This document shows, one piece after another, positions 1 through 7,117 of a stretch of DNA of 23,528 nucleotides. The position numbers and the translations under genes were made by a program. Within the stretch, counting starts at the first letter, position 1. Each line of letters begins with the position of its first letter. Source of the stretch: JBEIHX01 sp040381075 (lineage in GTDB: Bacteria > Pseudomonadota > Alphaproteobacteria > Caulobacterales > Aquidulcibacteraceae); contig JBEIHX010000045.1 of the NCBI GenBank assembly GCA_040381075.1, positions 1 to 23,528 on the forward strand. The letters are read 5' to 3'. Below the pieces are notes generated by a model. It was not told the origin of the DNA. It ran no database searches and saw only the letters and a list, made by a program, of their open reading frames with translations.

Positions 1-90
1 CCCCCCTGGATCTGCCCCCCCTGGATCTGCCCCCCCTGGATCTGCCCCCCCTGGATCTGCCCCCCCTGGATCTGCCCCCCCTGGATCTGC
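1..90. repeat. 15-bp tandem repeat, six perfect copies
   Basis: The unit CCCCCCTGGATCTGC occurs six times without mismatch from the first base of the window, so the array may continue to the left. The period is a multiple of three. In the frame of the downstream proline-rich gene each unit reads Pro-Pro-Gly-Ser-Ala and no stop interrupts it. The repeat is therefore probably coding and could vary in copy number without shifting the frame. Confidence 0.95.
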
Positions 91-706
91 CCCAATGGAT
101 CGCGGGTCGGTGGACCGCGGGCGCCCGGCGCCAGAGGCGCTGCTCACGGACCCTGCCTCCGCCGGTCCTGCCGTCCCTGATCCCGCCGTCGCCGATCCCG
201 CCGTCCCCGATCCAGGCGGTATGAGGCCGGCTGTCACCAGGCCTGCCGCGCCCGTACTGGCGCAGCGGGAAGCGGGTGCGCTGACGCCGACCCCTCCAGG
301 CGAGGAAGTCCCCGGTCCTCCTTCACCCGAACCCCCTGCGACCGAACCTTGTCGGCCCGGCGTTGACCTGACCTGGTCTGAGCCGCCGCTGCTTGAAGCC
401 CCGGCGGAGAACGTCGGTGCGCCGGTCGGGGCGCCAATCCCGCCCGGCGTCCCCGTGCAGCACGCAACGTCTGGCGAGGCCTTGGCCAGCGCGGCCGTTG
501 GGCCGGCGCGCCAGGGAATCCTCGGTCCGCTTGCCGTTACCGTCGCCGGCGTCTCGGCCCTGGCCTTCGGGCTGTACCGCCTCTCGGCCGATGACCGGCC
601 TGCGGTGACGGCCGCACTTCGCGCCGACGTGCTGATCGCTGCGATCGGCTTCCTGGCGGCGCTGGTTGGGGCTGCGATCGCCGCTGAACGGCTCGCCAAG
701 CGCTGA
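2..706 (+). CDS. Proline-rich protein with PPGSA repeats and two C-terminal hydrophobic segments (5' partial)
   Basis: I do not recognise a family. The frame is open from the left edge, so the ATG at 95 is probably internal and the true start lies upstream. The order is six PPGSA pentapeptides, then a second degenerate repeat (AVPDPAVADPAVPDP, residues 26-40 counted from Met-95), then about 90 residues rich in Pro, Ala and Glu. Two hydrophobic stretches follow, at about residues 141-162 and 179-197, separated by a short charged loop, and the tail ends in AERLAKR. Third codon positions are strongly G/C, as in neighbouring genes, which supports real coding. The layout suggests a membrane-anchored protein with a long disordered proline-rich segment, such as an envelope-spanning linker; that role is inference. 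It ends 41 bases before the acyl-CoA dehydrogenase start. Confidence 0.55.
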   Translation, partial: PPGSAPPGSAPPGSAPPGSAPPGSAPPGSAPMDRGSVDRGRPAPEALLTDPASAGPAVPDPAVADPAVPDPGGMRPAVTRPAAPVLAQREAGALTPTPPGEEVPGPPSPEPPATEPCRPGVDLTWSEPPLLEAPAENVGAPVGAPIPPGVPVQHATSGEALASAAVGPARQGILGPLAVTVAGVSALAFGLYRLSADDRPAVTAALRADVLIAAIGFLAALVGAAIAAERLAKR

Positions 707-747
707 GCGGGGTTGCAAGCGCGCGCCGCGTCTGTAGCTTCACGATC

Positions 748-1917
748 ATGCAGTCCAATCCAGCCATGCTCGATTTCGACCTCGGCGAGAGCGCTGATGC
801 AATCCGCCAGACTGTCGCCCGCTTCGCCGCCGATCGGATCGCGCCGCGCGCGGCTGCGATCGACCGCGACGACGCGTTTCCGCTCGATCTGTGGCCTGAG
901 CTTGGCGCGCTGGGCCTGCATGGCGTCACCGTCGAAGAGGAATGGGGCGGCGCCGGCCTTGGCTATCTCGAACACGTGGTGGCGATGGAGGAGGTGTCGC
1001 GCGCCTCGGCTTCCGTCGGGCTCAGCTATGGGGCGCATTCCAACCTGTGCGTCAACCAGATCCGCCGATGGGCCACGCCGGCGCAAAAGACGCGCTACCT
1101 GCCCAAGCTGATCTCCGGCGCGCATGTGGGTGCGCTGGCCATGAGTGAGGCCGGCGCCGGATCCGATGTTGTTTCCATGAGCTTGCGCGCCGAGCGCGCT
1201 GGCGACCGCTACGTTCTCAACGGCGCCAAGATGTGGATCACGAACGCCGCCTATGCCGACACGCTGGTGGTGTACGCGAAGACAGAGCCGGGGGGCGGAC
1301 CCAGGGGTATCACGGCCTTCCTCGTGGAGAAGACCTTCAAGGGATTCCGCATCGGTCAGCGCCTGGACAAGCTCGGCATGCGCGGTTCGCCCACCGCCGA
1401 ACTGGTCTTTGAGGATTGTGAGGTTCCCGAGGAAAACGTGCTCGGTCCTGTGGGCGGCGGCGTCGGCGTGCTGATGAGCGGTCTCGACTACGAGCGCGCG
1501 GTTCTCGCCGCAGGTCCGCTCGGCATCATGCAGGCCTGCATGGATGTCGTCATTCCCTACGTGAGAGACAGGAAGCAGTTCGGCCGCCCGATCGGCGATT
1601 TTCAGTTGATGCAGGGCAAACTCGCCGACATGTATGTCGCGCTCTCAACCGCGCGCGCCTACGTCTATGCCGTAGCCAAGGCCTGCGACGCCGGGCGCAC
1701 CACGCGCAAGGACGCCGCTGGAGCCATTCTGTATGCTGCGGAAAAGGCGACCTGGATGGCGCTTGAGGCAATCCAGTGTCTTGGCGGGACAGGTTACATC
1801 ACTGACACAGCCACGGGGCGCCTGTTGCGCGACGCGAAGCTCTACGAGATCGGCGCTGGAACCAGCGAAATCCGCCGCTGGTTGATCGGGCGCGAACTCA
1901 TGGCTGAAGGCGCCTGA
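748..1917 (+). CDS. ivd: Isovaleryl-CoA dehydrogenase
   Basis: This FAD-dependent acyl-CoA dehydrogenase oxidises isovaleryl-CoA to 3-methylcrotonyl-CoA in leucine breakdown and passes electrons to electron-transfer flavoprotein. The 389 residues match the usual family length. The first ACAD signature (ALAMSEAGAGSD) lies near residues 129-140 and the second (QFGRPIGDFQLMQGKLADM) near 277-295. Two features point to isovaleryl-CoA dehydrogenase rather than a straight-chain enzyme. The catalytic glutamate sits in SGLDYERAVLAAGPLG (Glu249), and the usual Glu in the C-terminal motif is replaced (LYEIGAGTSEIRR, 365-377). No methylcrotonyl-CoA carboxylase or other leucine-pathway gene is adjacent, so it is not in a visible liu operon. 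The start is either ATG 748 or ATG 766; neither has a clear Shine-Dalgarno sequence. Confidence 0.93.
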   Translation: MQSNPAMLDFDLGESADAIRQTVARFAADRIAPRAAAIDRDDAFPLDLWPELGALGLHGVTVEEEWGGAGLGYLEHVVAMEEVSRASASVGLSYGAHSNLCVNQIRRWATPAQKTRYLPKLISGAHVGALAMSEAGAGSDVVSMSLRAERAGDRYVLNGAKMWITNAAYADTLVVYAKTEPGGGPRGITAFLVEKTFKGFRIGQRLDKLGMRGSPTAELVFEDCEVPEENVLGPVGGGVGVLMSGLDYERAVLAAGPLGIMQACMDVVIPYVRDRKQFGRPIGDFQLMQGKLADMYVALSTARAYVYAVAKACDAGRTTRKDAAGAILYAAEKATWMALEAIQCLGGTGYITDTATGRLLRDAKLYEIGAGTSEIRRWLIGRELMAEGA

Positions 1918-1965
1918 CCGGGCGATCAGCCCGCGGGCGCATCCCTGCGGTGGGCGGCCCGCCGG

Positions 1966-2013
1966 ACAGGCGCCCAGACAGGCGCCCAGACAGGCGCCCA
2001 GACAGGCGCCCGG
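1966..2013. repeat. 12-bp tandem repeat, four copies, abutting the motB stop
   Basis: The unit ACAGGCGCCCAG is repeated four times; the last copy ends in CGG instead of CAG. The array lies in the 96-bp space between the convergent ivd and motB genes and ends one base before the motB stop codon (complement of 2014-2016). Each unit contains the palindrome GGCGCC. The period is again a multiple of three. It may act as a spacer or transcription-ending structure; there is no T-tract. Confidence 0.9.
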
Positions 2014-2922
2014 TCAGCGCGTCGGCGAGAGCTCATGGCGTGACGGCAGAACCGGCGCTTCGCGCAGAAGCACGATCGCGATCCGCCGATTGCCCGGCGA
2101 ATACGGGTCATCAAGGAACAACGGCTCGGAATCGGCTTTGCCGGACACCTGAAAGATCCGCTGCGGGGGGGTGCCGGAGTCCATGAGCACCCGACGCGCC
2201 GCATTTGCGCGATCGCTGGAAAGATCCCAGTTTGTGTACCCAGGCTGCGGGGGTTTGCCGCCGTCGGTATAGCCGGATATCGACAGGCGGTTGGGCAACG
2301 GCGCGATCGCCTTGGACACTGCGCGCAGCAGCACGCGCGCCCGGTCCAGCGGTTCATCCGCGCTCGGCGCAAACATGGAGCGCCCCTCCTGATCGATCAG
2401 CTGAATGCGCATGCCCTCGGGCGTCATGTCGATCAGGACGTGCTTGGAAAGTTCCGCGAGCTCGGGGATGTCCTGCATCGCCTGGCGCAGGCTCATCTCG
2501 GCGCGCTGGAATTCCGCCTCTTCGCGGATCGCACGCGCCTTATCGAGGGCCTGCTCGCTGACGTCCGTTTGGTCGCCCTCAGCCGTATCTTCCTGCGTCG
2601 CGCCCTGGCTTGAGGAATCAGGGTTCAGGCGCTCGATCACAGAGGTCGCCCCCGCCATCCGCGCACCGTTCTTCTCCATGGCCGTGCCGGCGAGAATGCC
2701 GCCTGACCCGGAGGTCGACTGTGAAACGCTCGCAGGGGCGAAATAGTCGGCGATCCCGCGCCTTTGCTCCGGGGAGGTGGTGTTGATCAGCCACATCAGC
2801 AGAAAGAACGCCATCATCGCCGTGACGAAGTCGGCATAGGCGACCTTCCAGGCCCCGCCATGATGGCCGTGACCCGCGCTTTTCTTGATCTTCTTGATGA
2901 TGACAGGGGCTTTCGCCGCCAT
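2014..2922 (-). CDS. motB: Flagellar motor stator protein MotB
   Basis: MotB partners MotA in the proton-driven stator of the flagellar motor and anchors it to peptidoglycan. The 302 residues show the expected layout. A basic, His/Gly-rich N-terminus (residues 1-24) is followed by GGAWKVAYADFVTAMMAFFL with one membrane helix (about 29-48) carrying the proton-binding Asp31. Next come a low-complexity, acidic periplasmic linker (about 95-125) and an OmpA-like peptidoglycan-binding domain (about 165-288, with ISGYTDGG and SSDRANAARRVL). A Shine-Dalgarno AGGGG lies a few bases before the ATG. motA is not adjacent, and a solitary motB is usual in Caulobacter relatives. The gene is convergent with ivd, and its 3' end is flanked by the 12-bp repeats. 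Confidence 0.93.
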   Translation of the reverse strand: MAAKAPVIIKKIKKSAGHGHHGGAWKVAYADFVTAMMAFFLLMWLINTTSPEQRRGIADYFAPASVSQSTSGSGGILAGTAMEKNGARMAGATSVIERLNPDSSSQGATQEDTAEGDQTDVSEQALDKARAIREEAEFQRAEMSLRQAMQDIPELAELSKHVLIDMTPEGMRIQLIDQEGRSMFAPSADEPLDRARVLLRAVSKAIAPLPNRLSISGYTDGGKPPQPGYTNWDLSSDRANAARRVLMDSGTPPQRIFQVSGKADSEPLFLDDPYSPGNRRIAIVLLREAPVLPSRHELSPTR

Positions 2923-3027
2923 AGGTATCGCCCCTAGAAGCAGTCATCATCCTCGCCGATGGCGGTTAAGGGCGCGTTTCGGGTCGTCAAGCCCGCTCCA
3001 GGAACCGCGCCAGACAGTGGAGCAGAC

Positions 3028-3525
3028 GTGTCCAGTCCAGAAAAACGAGCCTTGCGCCAGGCTTTCGGCCGTTTCGCGACCGGGGTGACTGTGGTCACCG
3101 CCCGCGTCGCGGGCGGCAAGACCTTCGGTCTGACGGTAAACTCCTTCACCTCGGTATCCCTGGATCCTCCGCTGATCCTGTGGTGTCTGGACAACCGGTC
3201 TGAGCGCTATGCGATTTTTGCAGGCGCCGACCACTTCGCGGTGAATGTCCTGGCGGCGTCTCAGCGCGATCTCGCCGAGCGGTTCGCCTTCGGAGATGAC
3301 GCCCAGGCCTGCCAATGGGTCGATGCAGGCGCCGGCGCCGTCGCGCCGGTTCTGTCCGGCGCCGTCAGCTGGTTTGACTGCACGCCGTCCCAATTGGTCC
3401 AGGCGGGCGACCACCTGGTGATCATCGGCGCGGTCAATCGCTTCCATGCCGGGGAAGGCGATGGCCTTACCTACTACCGCGGGCAGTTCGGCGCCGCCCG
3501 CGCCCTGACAGCGGGGGAGGTCTAA
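3028..3525 (+). CDS. Flavin reductase-like domain protein (FMN-binding)
   Basis: The protein belongs to the flavin_Reduct (DIM6/NTAB) family, whose members reduce FMN or FAD with NAD(P)H, often to supply a partner monooxygenase. Visible family features are ALRQAFGRFATGVTVVTA at the N-terminus, GLTVNSFTSVSLDPPLILW in the flavin-binding region and GDHLVIIGAV near the C-terminus. I chose the GTG at 3028 because a GGAG lies 5-6 bases upstream and because the 165-residue product then begins just before the conserved helix. The alternative ATG at 2959 would add 23 residues and lacks a ribosome site. The next gene starts 4 bases after the stop, so the two form an operon. The partner oxygenase, if any, is not in the window, and the substrate cannot be told. 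Confidence 0.85.
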   Translation: MSSPEKRALRQAFGRFATGVTVVTARVAGGKTFGLTVNSFTSVSLDPPLILWCLDNRSERYAIFAGADHFAVNVLAASQRDLAERFAFGDDAQACQWVDAGAGAVAPVLSGAVSWFDCTPSQLVQAGDHLVIIGAVNRFHAGEGDGLTYYRGQFGAARALTAGEV

Positions 3526-3529
3526 GGCC

Positions 3530-4393
3530 ATGGCGCGCTGCGCATTTCTCGGGCTTGGGGTGATGGGCGGGCCGATGGCCGGTCATCTGGCGCGGGCCGG
3601 ACACGACGTGACTGTCTGGAACCGTACCTCCGCCAGGGCGCTCGCCTGGGTGGAGAGATATGGGGCGCAGTCTGCCGCAACCATCCAGGAAGCCGTCAGG
3701 CAGGCGGAATTCGTGTTCGCATGCGTCGGCAACGACAGTGATCTTGCATCGGTTGCAGATCCGGCGCTTGACGCCATGCCCAGCGACGCGGTGTTCGTCG
3801 ACCACACCACGGCCTCGGCCGCGATCGCGCGCAGGCTTGCCCATGACGCCCAACGCCTCTCCAAGCATTTCATCGATGCGCCGGTTTCCGGCGGACAGGC
3901 AGGCGCGGAGAATGGGCGCCTGACCGTCATGGCGGGTGGGGCAGAGGCGGCCTTTGTGCGCGCCCAACCGGTGATGGGCGCCTTCGCGACCAACATTGTT
4001 CATGTCGGTCCGTCCGGTTCTGGACAATTGACCAAGATGGTCAACCAGATCTGCATCGCCGGCGTCGTGCAGGGTCTCTCAGAGGGGTTGCACTTTGCCC
4101 AACAGGCCGGTCTCGATGTGGAGACGGTCATCGCTGCGATCTCCAAGGGTGCGGCGCAATCCTGGCAGATGGACAATCGGTGGCGCACGATGCAGGAGTC
4201 GCGCTTCGACTTCGGCTTTGCCGTCGATTGGATGCGCAAGGACCTGGGGCTTGTGCTCGACGAAGCGCGCGCCAACGGCGCACGACTGCCGCTGGCCGCC
4301 CTCGTCGACCAGTTCTACGCCGAAGTGCAGGCGATGGGCGGCGGGCGTCATGACACGTCGAGCCTGATCGCGCGGTTGCGCCGCGCACCTTGA
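3530..4393 (+). CDS. 3-hydroxyisobutyrate dehydrogenase-family (beta-hydroxyacid) NADP oxidoreductase
   Basis: The protein is a 287-residue member of the beta-hydroxyacid dehydrogenase family (3-hydroxyisobutyrate dehydrogenase, tartronate semialdehyde reductase, succinic semialdehyde reductase). The Rossmann motif GLGVMGGPMAGHLARAG spans about 8-24. Asn31-Arg32 after the second strand suggests NADP rather than NAD. The substrate signature is DAPVSGGQAGAENGRLTVMA (117-136), and the catalytic lysine is Lys169 in GQLTKMVNQ. A second conserved lysine is in MRKDLGL (237). GGGGAGG lies about nine bases before the ATG. The gene follows the flavin reductase with a 4-base gap, so the two are co-transcribed. 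The exact substrate is open: valine breakdown would fit the nearby isovaleryl-CoA dehydrogenase, but that gene is not in the same operon. Confidence 0.88.
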   Translation: MARCAFLGLGVMGGPMAGHLARAGHDVTVWNRTSARALAWVERYGAQSAATIQEAVRQAEFVFACVGNDSDLASVADPALDAMPSDAVFVDHTTASAAIARRLAHDAQRLSKHFIDAPVSGGQAGAENGRLTVMAGGAEAAFVRAQPVMGAFATNIVHVGPSGSGQLTKMVNQICIAGVVQGLSEGLHFAQQAGLDVETVIAAISKGAAQSWQMDNRWRTMQESRFDFGFAVDWMRKDLGLVLDEARANGARLPLAALVDQFYAEVQAMGGGRHDTSSLIARLRRAP

Positions 4394-4439
4394 TTCGGGC
4401 CGTGACCTGCGCCCTGATCCGGATCTCGATCTCTGAAGC

Positions 4440-4456
4440 GCCTGCAGCCTGCAGGC
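4440..4456. terminator. Perfect hairpin between convergent genes
   Basis: GCCTGCA and TGCAGGC form a 7-bp stem with a 3-base GCC loop between the convergent hydroxyacid dehydrogenase and TonB receptor genes. Its position suits a bidirectional terminator. No T-run follows, so the function is inferred from symmetry and location only. Confidence 0.4.
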
Positions 4457-4505
4457 TGGCTTGAGGCTGTCCGCGCGACCTGCCGCTGCCGCCGGGTCCG
4501 CGCGG

Positions 4506-6713
4506 TCAGCGGCGCACGGAGAGGCTCACATAGCCATTGCGCGGCGCGCCAGGATCGACCCCGCCTCCGCCGCCCGGGCGAACGCGTCCGATATAGGTTC
4601 GGTCGAAGATATTGTTCACTCCGGCAGCGAGCGTGACCGAGGCGCTGAGGGGCCACTCAACTGTGGCGTCGGCCACCACATAAGGCGCAATCGCGAACTC
4701 CGGTCGACCATTGTCCGATCCGTTCTGTGCACTGACGGACGTGATGAAAACGGCGACCTTTCGTCCGGTTGCGTCACGGTAAGCGAGATTGGCGCGCATC
4801 AGCGCCTGCGGCGCGTATTGCGGGGTGAAGCCCCTCGCCGGTCCCTGCGTGAAGTGTGCATCGAGGAGTTGCAGGTTTGCGTTGACGGTCAGCGTTGCGC
4901 CGGATCTGCTGAAGGTTCTGCCCTCGGGTCTGATCAGATCAACGGCCAGCGCGAGATCAACGCCCCGGTTCTCCATGCCGCCGACATTCTGCCGGCGCGC
5001 CCCGCCTGGCCCGATTGCGCCAAAGCCGGCGCTCGCAGGCAGCGGCCCGGCGAGCATCCCCACCTGGTCCTCCAGGCCGGTGAAGAAAGCCGCCGTCTCA
5101 AAGCGCGCCCATGGCGCGGGCGCCCAGCGCAGACCCGCCTCGTAGGACTGCGCATAGCTGGACTGAAAGACGCCCGCCGCATCCACGCCGGACGCGAACG
5201 TCACGCCATCATTGAAAAGCTTGGGTTTGAAGCCGCGCGAGGCGTTGACCAGAAGCTGGACATTGTCGCCAAAGTCATAGGTCGCGCCAAGTCCCCACAG
5301 CCTGACATCCTGCGTCTGTGCACGCGCGCCGAGCGGGCCGTTCGGAGCGCCGGGCGGGCCGCCGACAAGCGAACCGACAGCAAGGTCGAGGCTTTCCTGC
5401 ACGCTCTGGTCCAGCTGCTCAACCCGCAGTCCCGGTGAAATCCGCAGACGGCCAAAGTTCAGCAGCACTTCTGAAAAAATGGCGCGTGTCACGCCATGGC
5501 GCTGCGCGCGCGTCAGCGCGCCAGCCAGGCCCTCAACATCCTGTGGACCATTGCCCTTGTCGACCCTGACCGGAGCATCAGACCGATATGCAAGGGCGCC
5601 GACGGTCCACACATGAGCAAATCCGCCAACGGATACATCCCGACGGACGCGCACATCAACGCCATAGCCGTCAAATTCCTGGATTTGACGCAGTGCAACG
5701 TTCGCCGTGGGCGTTATCTGCCCGAAGGCGCCGCCTGCCTGGCGAAATGAGGCGCGCTCGTACAGGCTCGCGAACGACCTGGCCTCGATCACCCAGTCGC
5801 CAGAGGTGAGGTTCACCTCGGCGAACCCGGCCGTGCGGGAAATTTCCAGGCGGTCAAACGGGGTCGTGCTCGCCCGCCGGTCTGTTTCAAGCAGGGCGCG
5901 GGATAGGCCGCCCGGCTCGCCGTATCCCGCGTCGAACATGTCGAGACCCGCCTTGAAGGTCAGCGCACGCGATCCCTCCGTCGCCGGCGCGAATGTCACC
6001 CGCAGCGACGCCGAGTCCTGGCGATGGTCTGAATTCCTGCGCCGCGGACCGTCGCCTCTGGCCGCCCGGGCATGGCCCCAGGCTGTCCAGGCGCCGGCGC
6101 TCAGTCCAGCCTGGGCCAGCAGCGCGCGCTGGCCGTCGGCGCCCGCCGTAAGTTTCAGGCGCGTTGGGAATGGCTGCCCGCTGGACGGCGCCTGCGACAC
6201 GTAGTTGATGACGCCGCCGGGCAGAGGTCCGTAGATCAGACCGGCGCCGCCGCGCAGAAACTCAACTCTGGCGATGGTGTCGAGTGGGGGCGCGTAATAG
6301 GCGGCCGGGTAGGAGTAAAGATCCGGGCTTACCGGCAAGCCATCCTGGAGGATCAGCGTGTTCCAGCTCTCGTGGGGCTCGCCAAGACCGCGAAAACTGA
6401 TCGACTGCCAGGCCCCGTTTGACACCTCGCTGATCAGCAGTCCTGGCATCTCTGAGAAGGCCTGACGCGCGCCTGGCCCCTCGATGGCAGGCGTCTGGCT
6501 CAAATCCGTCACGCTGGCGCGCTTGCCGGCAAGGATGACGGCCCCATCCACCGCCGGCGGCTCCTCGGTTGGCGCAACGCCGACGACCAGGATCGCGCTG
6601 TCGTCTGCCGGTGCGGCGTCGGCCTCCGCCCCGCTTTCGTGGGCGCGCGCCGGCGCAATGACGAGCAGACAGGCGAACGCGCCCGCCGCACGCCAGAAGG
6701 ACTGTACGCTCAT
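4506..6713 (-). CDS. TonB-dependent outer-membrane receptor (siderophore/iron-citrate type)
   Basis: This 735-residue protein would take up a scarce ligand, probably a ferric complex, across the outer membrane using TonB energy. The signal peptide spans about residues 1-24 (ends APARA). A TonB-box-like ILVVG is at 41-45. The plug domain spans about 65-180 (FSEMPGLLISEV, ISFRGLGEPHESWNTLILQDG, EFLRGGAGLIYGPLPGGVIN), and the rest is barrel. The plug wording recalls FecA-like receptors, but the ligand cannot be told. AGGGG lies 5 bases before the ATG. Two Fur-like inverted repeats lie 53-105 bases upstream, suggesting iron repression. One oddity is that the protein ends in SVRR, not in the aromatic residue most outer-membrane barrels carry for assembly. 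No TonB, ExbB or siderophore genes are adjacent. Confidence 0.9.
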   Translation of the reverse strand: MSVQSFWRAAGAFACLLVIAPARAHESGAEADAAPADDSAILVVGVAPTEEPPAVDGAVILAGKRASVTDLSQTPAIEGPGARQAFSEMPGLLISEVSNGAWQSISFRGLGEPHESWNTLILQDGLPVSPDLYSYPAAYYAPPLDTIARVEFLRGGAGLIYGPLPGGVINYVSQAPSSGQPFPTRLKLTAGADGQRALLAQAGLSAGAWTAWGHARAARGDGPRRRNSDHRQDSASLRVTFAPATEGSRALTFKAGLDMFDAGYGEPGGLSRALLETDRRASTTPFDRLEISRTAGFAEVNLTSGDWVIEARSFASLYERASFRQAGGAFGQITPTANVALRQIQEFDGYGVDVRVRRDVSVGGFAHVWTVGALAYRSDAPVRVDKGNGPQDVEGLAGALTRAQRHGVTRAIFSEVLLNFGRLRISPGLRVEQLDQSVQESLDLAVGSLVGGPPGAPNGPLGARAQTQDVRLWGLGATYDFGDNVQLLVNASRGFKPKLFNDGVTFASGVDAAGVFQSSYAQSYEAGLRWAPAPWARFETAAFFTGLEDQVGMLAGPLPASAGFGAIGPGGARRQNVGGMENRGVDLALAVDLIRPEGRTFSRSGATLTVNANLQLLDAHFTQGPARGFTPQYAPQALMRANLAYRDATGRKVAVFITSVSAQNGSDNGRPEFAIAPYVVADATVEWPLSASVTLAAGVNNIFDRTYIGRVRPGGGGGVDPGAPRNGYVSLSVRR

Positions 6714-6765
6714 CTTCGCCCCTGTCGGCCGCCCCGGGCGGCGCTGACGCCGTGTTCTGTGCAGT

Positions 6766-6780
6766 TGCGAGGCATTCGCA
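6766..6780. promoter_or_regulatory. Inverted repeat TGCGA-N5-TCGCA, candidate iron-regulator site
   Basis: A perfect 5-bp inverted repeat spaced by five bases lies 53-67 bases upstream of the TonB receptor start. The spacing and half-sites resemble alphaproteobacterial Fur-type operators (GCGAATGATTCGC-like). It lies close to a second similar element at 6798-6818. The assignment is by resemblance only. Confidence 0.4.
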
Positions 6781-6797
6781 ATTTTGCGGGAACAATA

Positions 6798-6818
6798 TGC
6801 AAGTCACTCTCAATTGCA
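6798..6818. promoter_or_regulatory. Fur-box-like element upstream of the TonB receptor
   Basis: On the minus strand this 21-bp element reads TGCAATTGAGAGTGAC followed by TTGCA. The half-sites TGCAA and TTGCA are inverted, and the core (TTGAGAGTGA) resembles the GAGAATGA core of Fur boxes. It is in an A/T-richer pocket of an otherwise GC-rich intergenic region, 85-105 bases upstream of the receptor ATG, where an iron-responsive operator would be expected. Confidence 0.5.
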
Positions 6819-7044
6819 AGGGGCCAACGCTCGGTGCGCGGGTCCGGCGGCGATTCGCGCCTGACATGCGGACAGGGCCGCGCCAAGGCGCGCCCCCAGG
6901 GGCCTGTGAACCGGCTTAGGCAAACCCGTCGGGTGGCCGTCACGCCGTGCGGGAGGCAGTCAATGGCGAGGATCCGCCCTGCGCGGCCCGGTCCCTGCGC
7001 GCACCCAGGTGCGCTGGCGGCGCGGGCCTGCTAGAGGGCGGAAG
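6819..7044. other. Divergent intergenic region between TonB receptor and gltX, upper part
   Basis: The whole divergent gap spans 6714-7117. The half nearest the receptor holds the two Fur-like elements and the half nearest gltX holds a stem-loop and a duplicated 16-mer. The stretch listed here shows no gene I can support. Several short frames are open only because the DNA is GC-rich, and an in-frame extension of gltX to 6947 has no homology to the enzyme. Confidence 0.5.
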
Positions 7045-7065
7045 GCCAAGCCAGGTCGGCTTGGC
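7045..7065 (+). promoter_or_regulatory. Stem-loop in the gltX leader
   Basis: GCCAAGCC (7045-7052) pairs perfectly with GGCTTGGC (7058-7065) around a five-base AGGTC loop, 52 bases before the gltX start. It could be a leader RNA structure, an operator, or a terminator of upstream transcription. No T-run follows. Confidence 0.45.
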
Positions 7066-7070
7066 GCAGG

Positions 7071-7102
7071 TGCTCTCTCACGCAGTTGCTCTCTCTCGCA
7101 GT
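7071..7102 (+). repeat. 16-bp tandem duplication in the gltX leader
   Basis: TGCTCTCTCACGCAGT is followed directly by TGCTCTCTCTCGCAGT, identical at 15 of 16 positions. The pair ends 15 bases before the gltX ATG, so it would lie in the mRNA leader or across the promoter. Its pyrimidine-rich CTCTCTC core stands out from the flanking sequence. Confidence 0.85.
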
Positions 7103-7117
7103 CAGGTCGAACCGCCG

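Noticed and set aside
748..4393. A branched-chain amino acid breakdown operon linking ivd and the hydroxyacid dehydrogenase
   Set aside because: motB lies between them on the opposite strand, and no other pathway genes are present, so a shared operon cannot be claimed.
4461..5438. A 325-codon plus-strand frame opposite the TonB receptor
   Set aside because: It is antisense to an intact receptor barrel, with Arg-rich translation and no domain or ribosome site.
6947..7117. N-terminal extension of gltX
   Set aside because: Synthetase homology begins exactly at ATG 7118 (MSVKVRFAPSPTG). The extra 57 codons cover the stem-loop and duplicated 16-mer and look non-coding.
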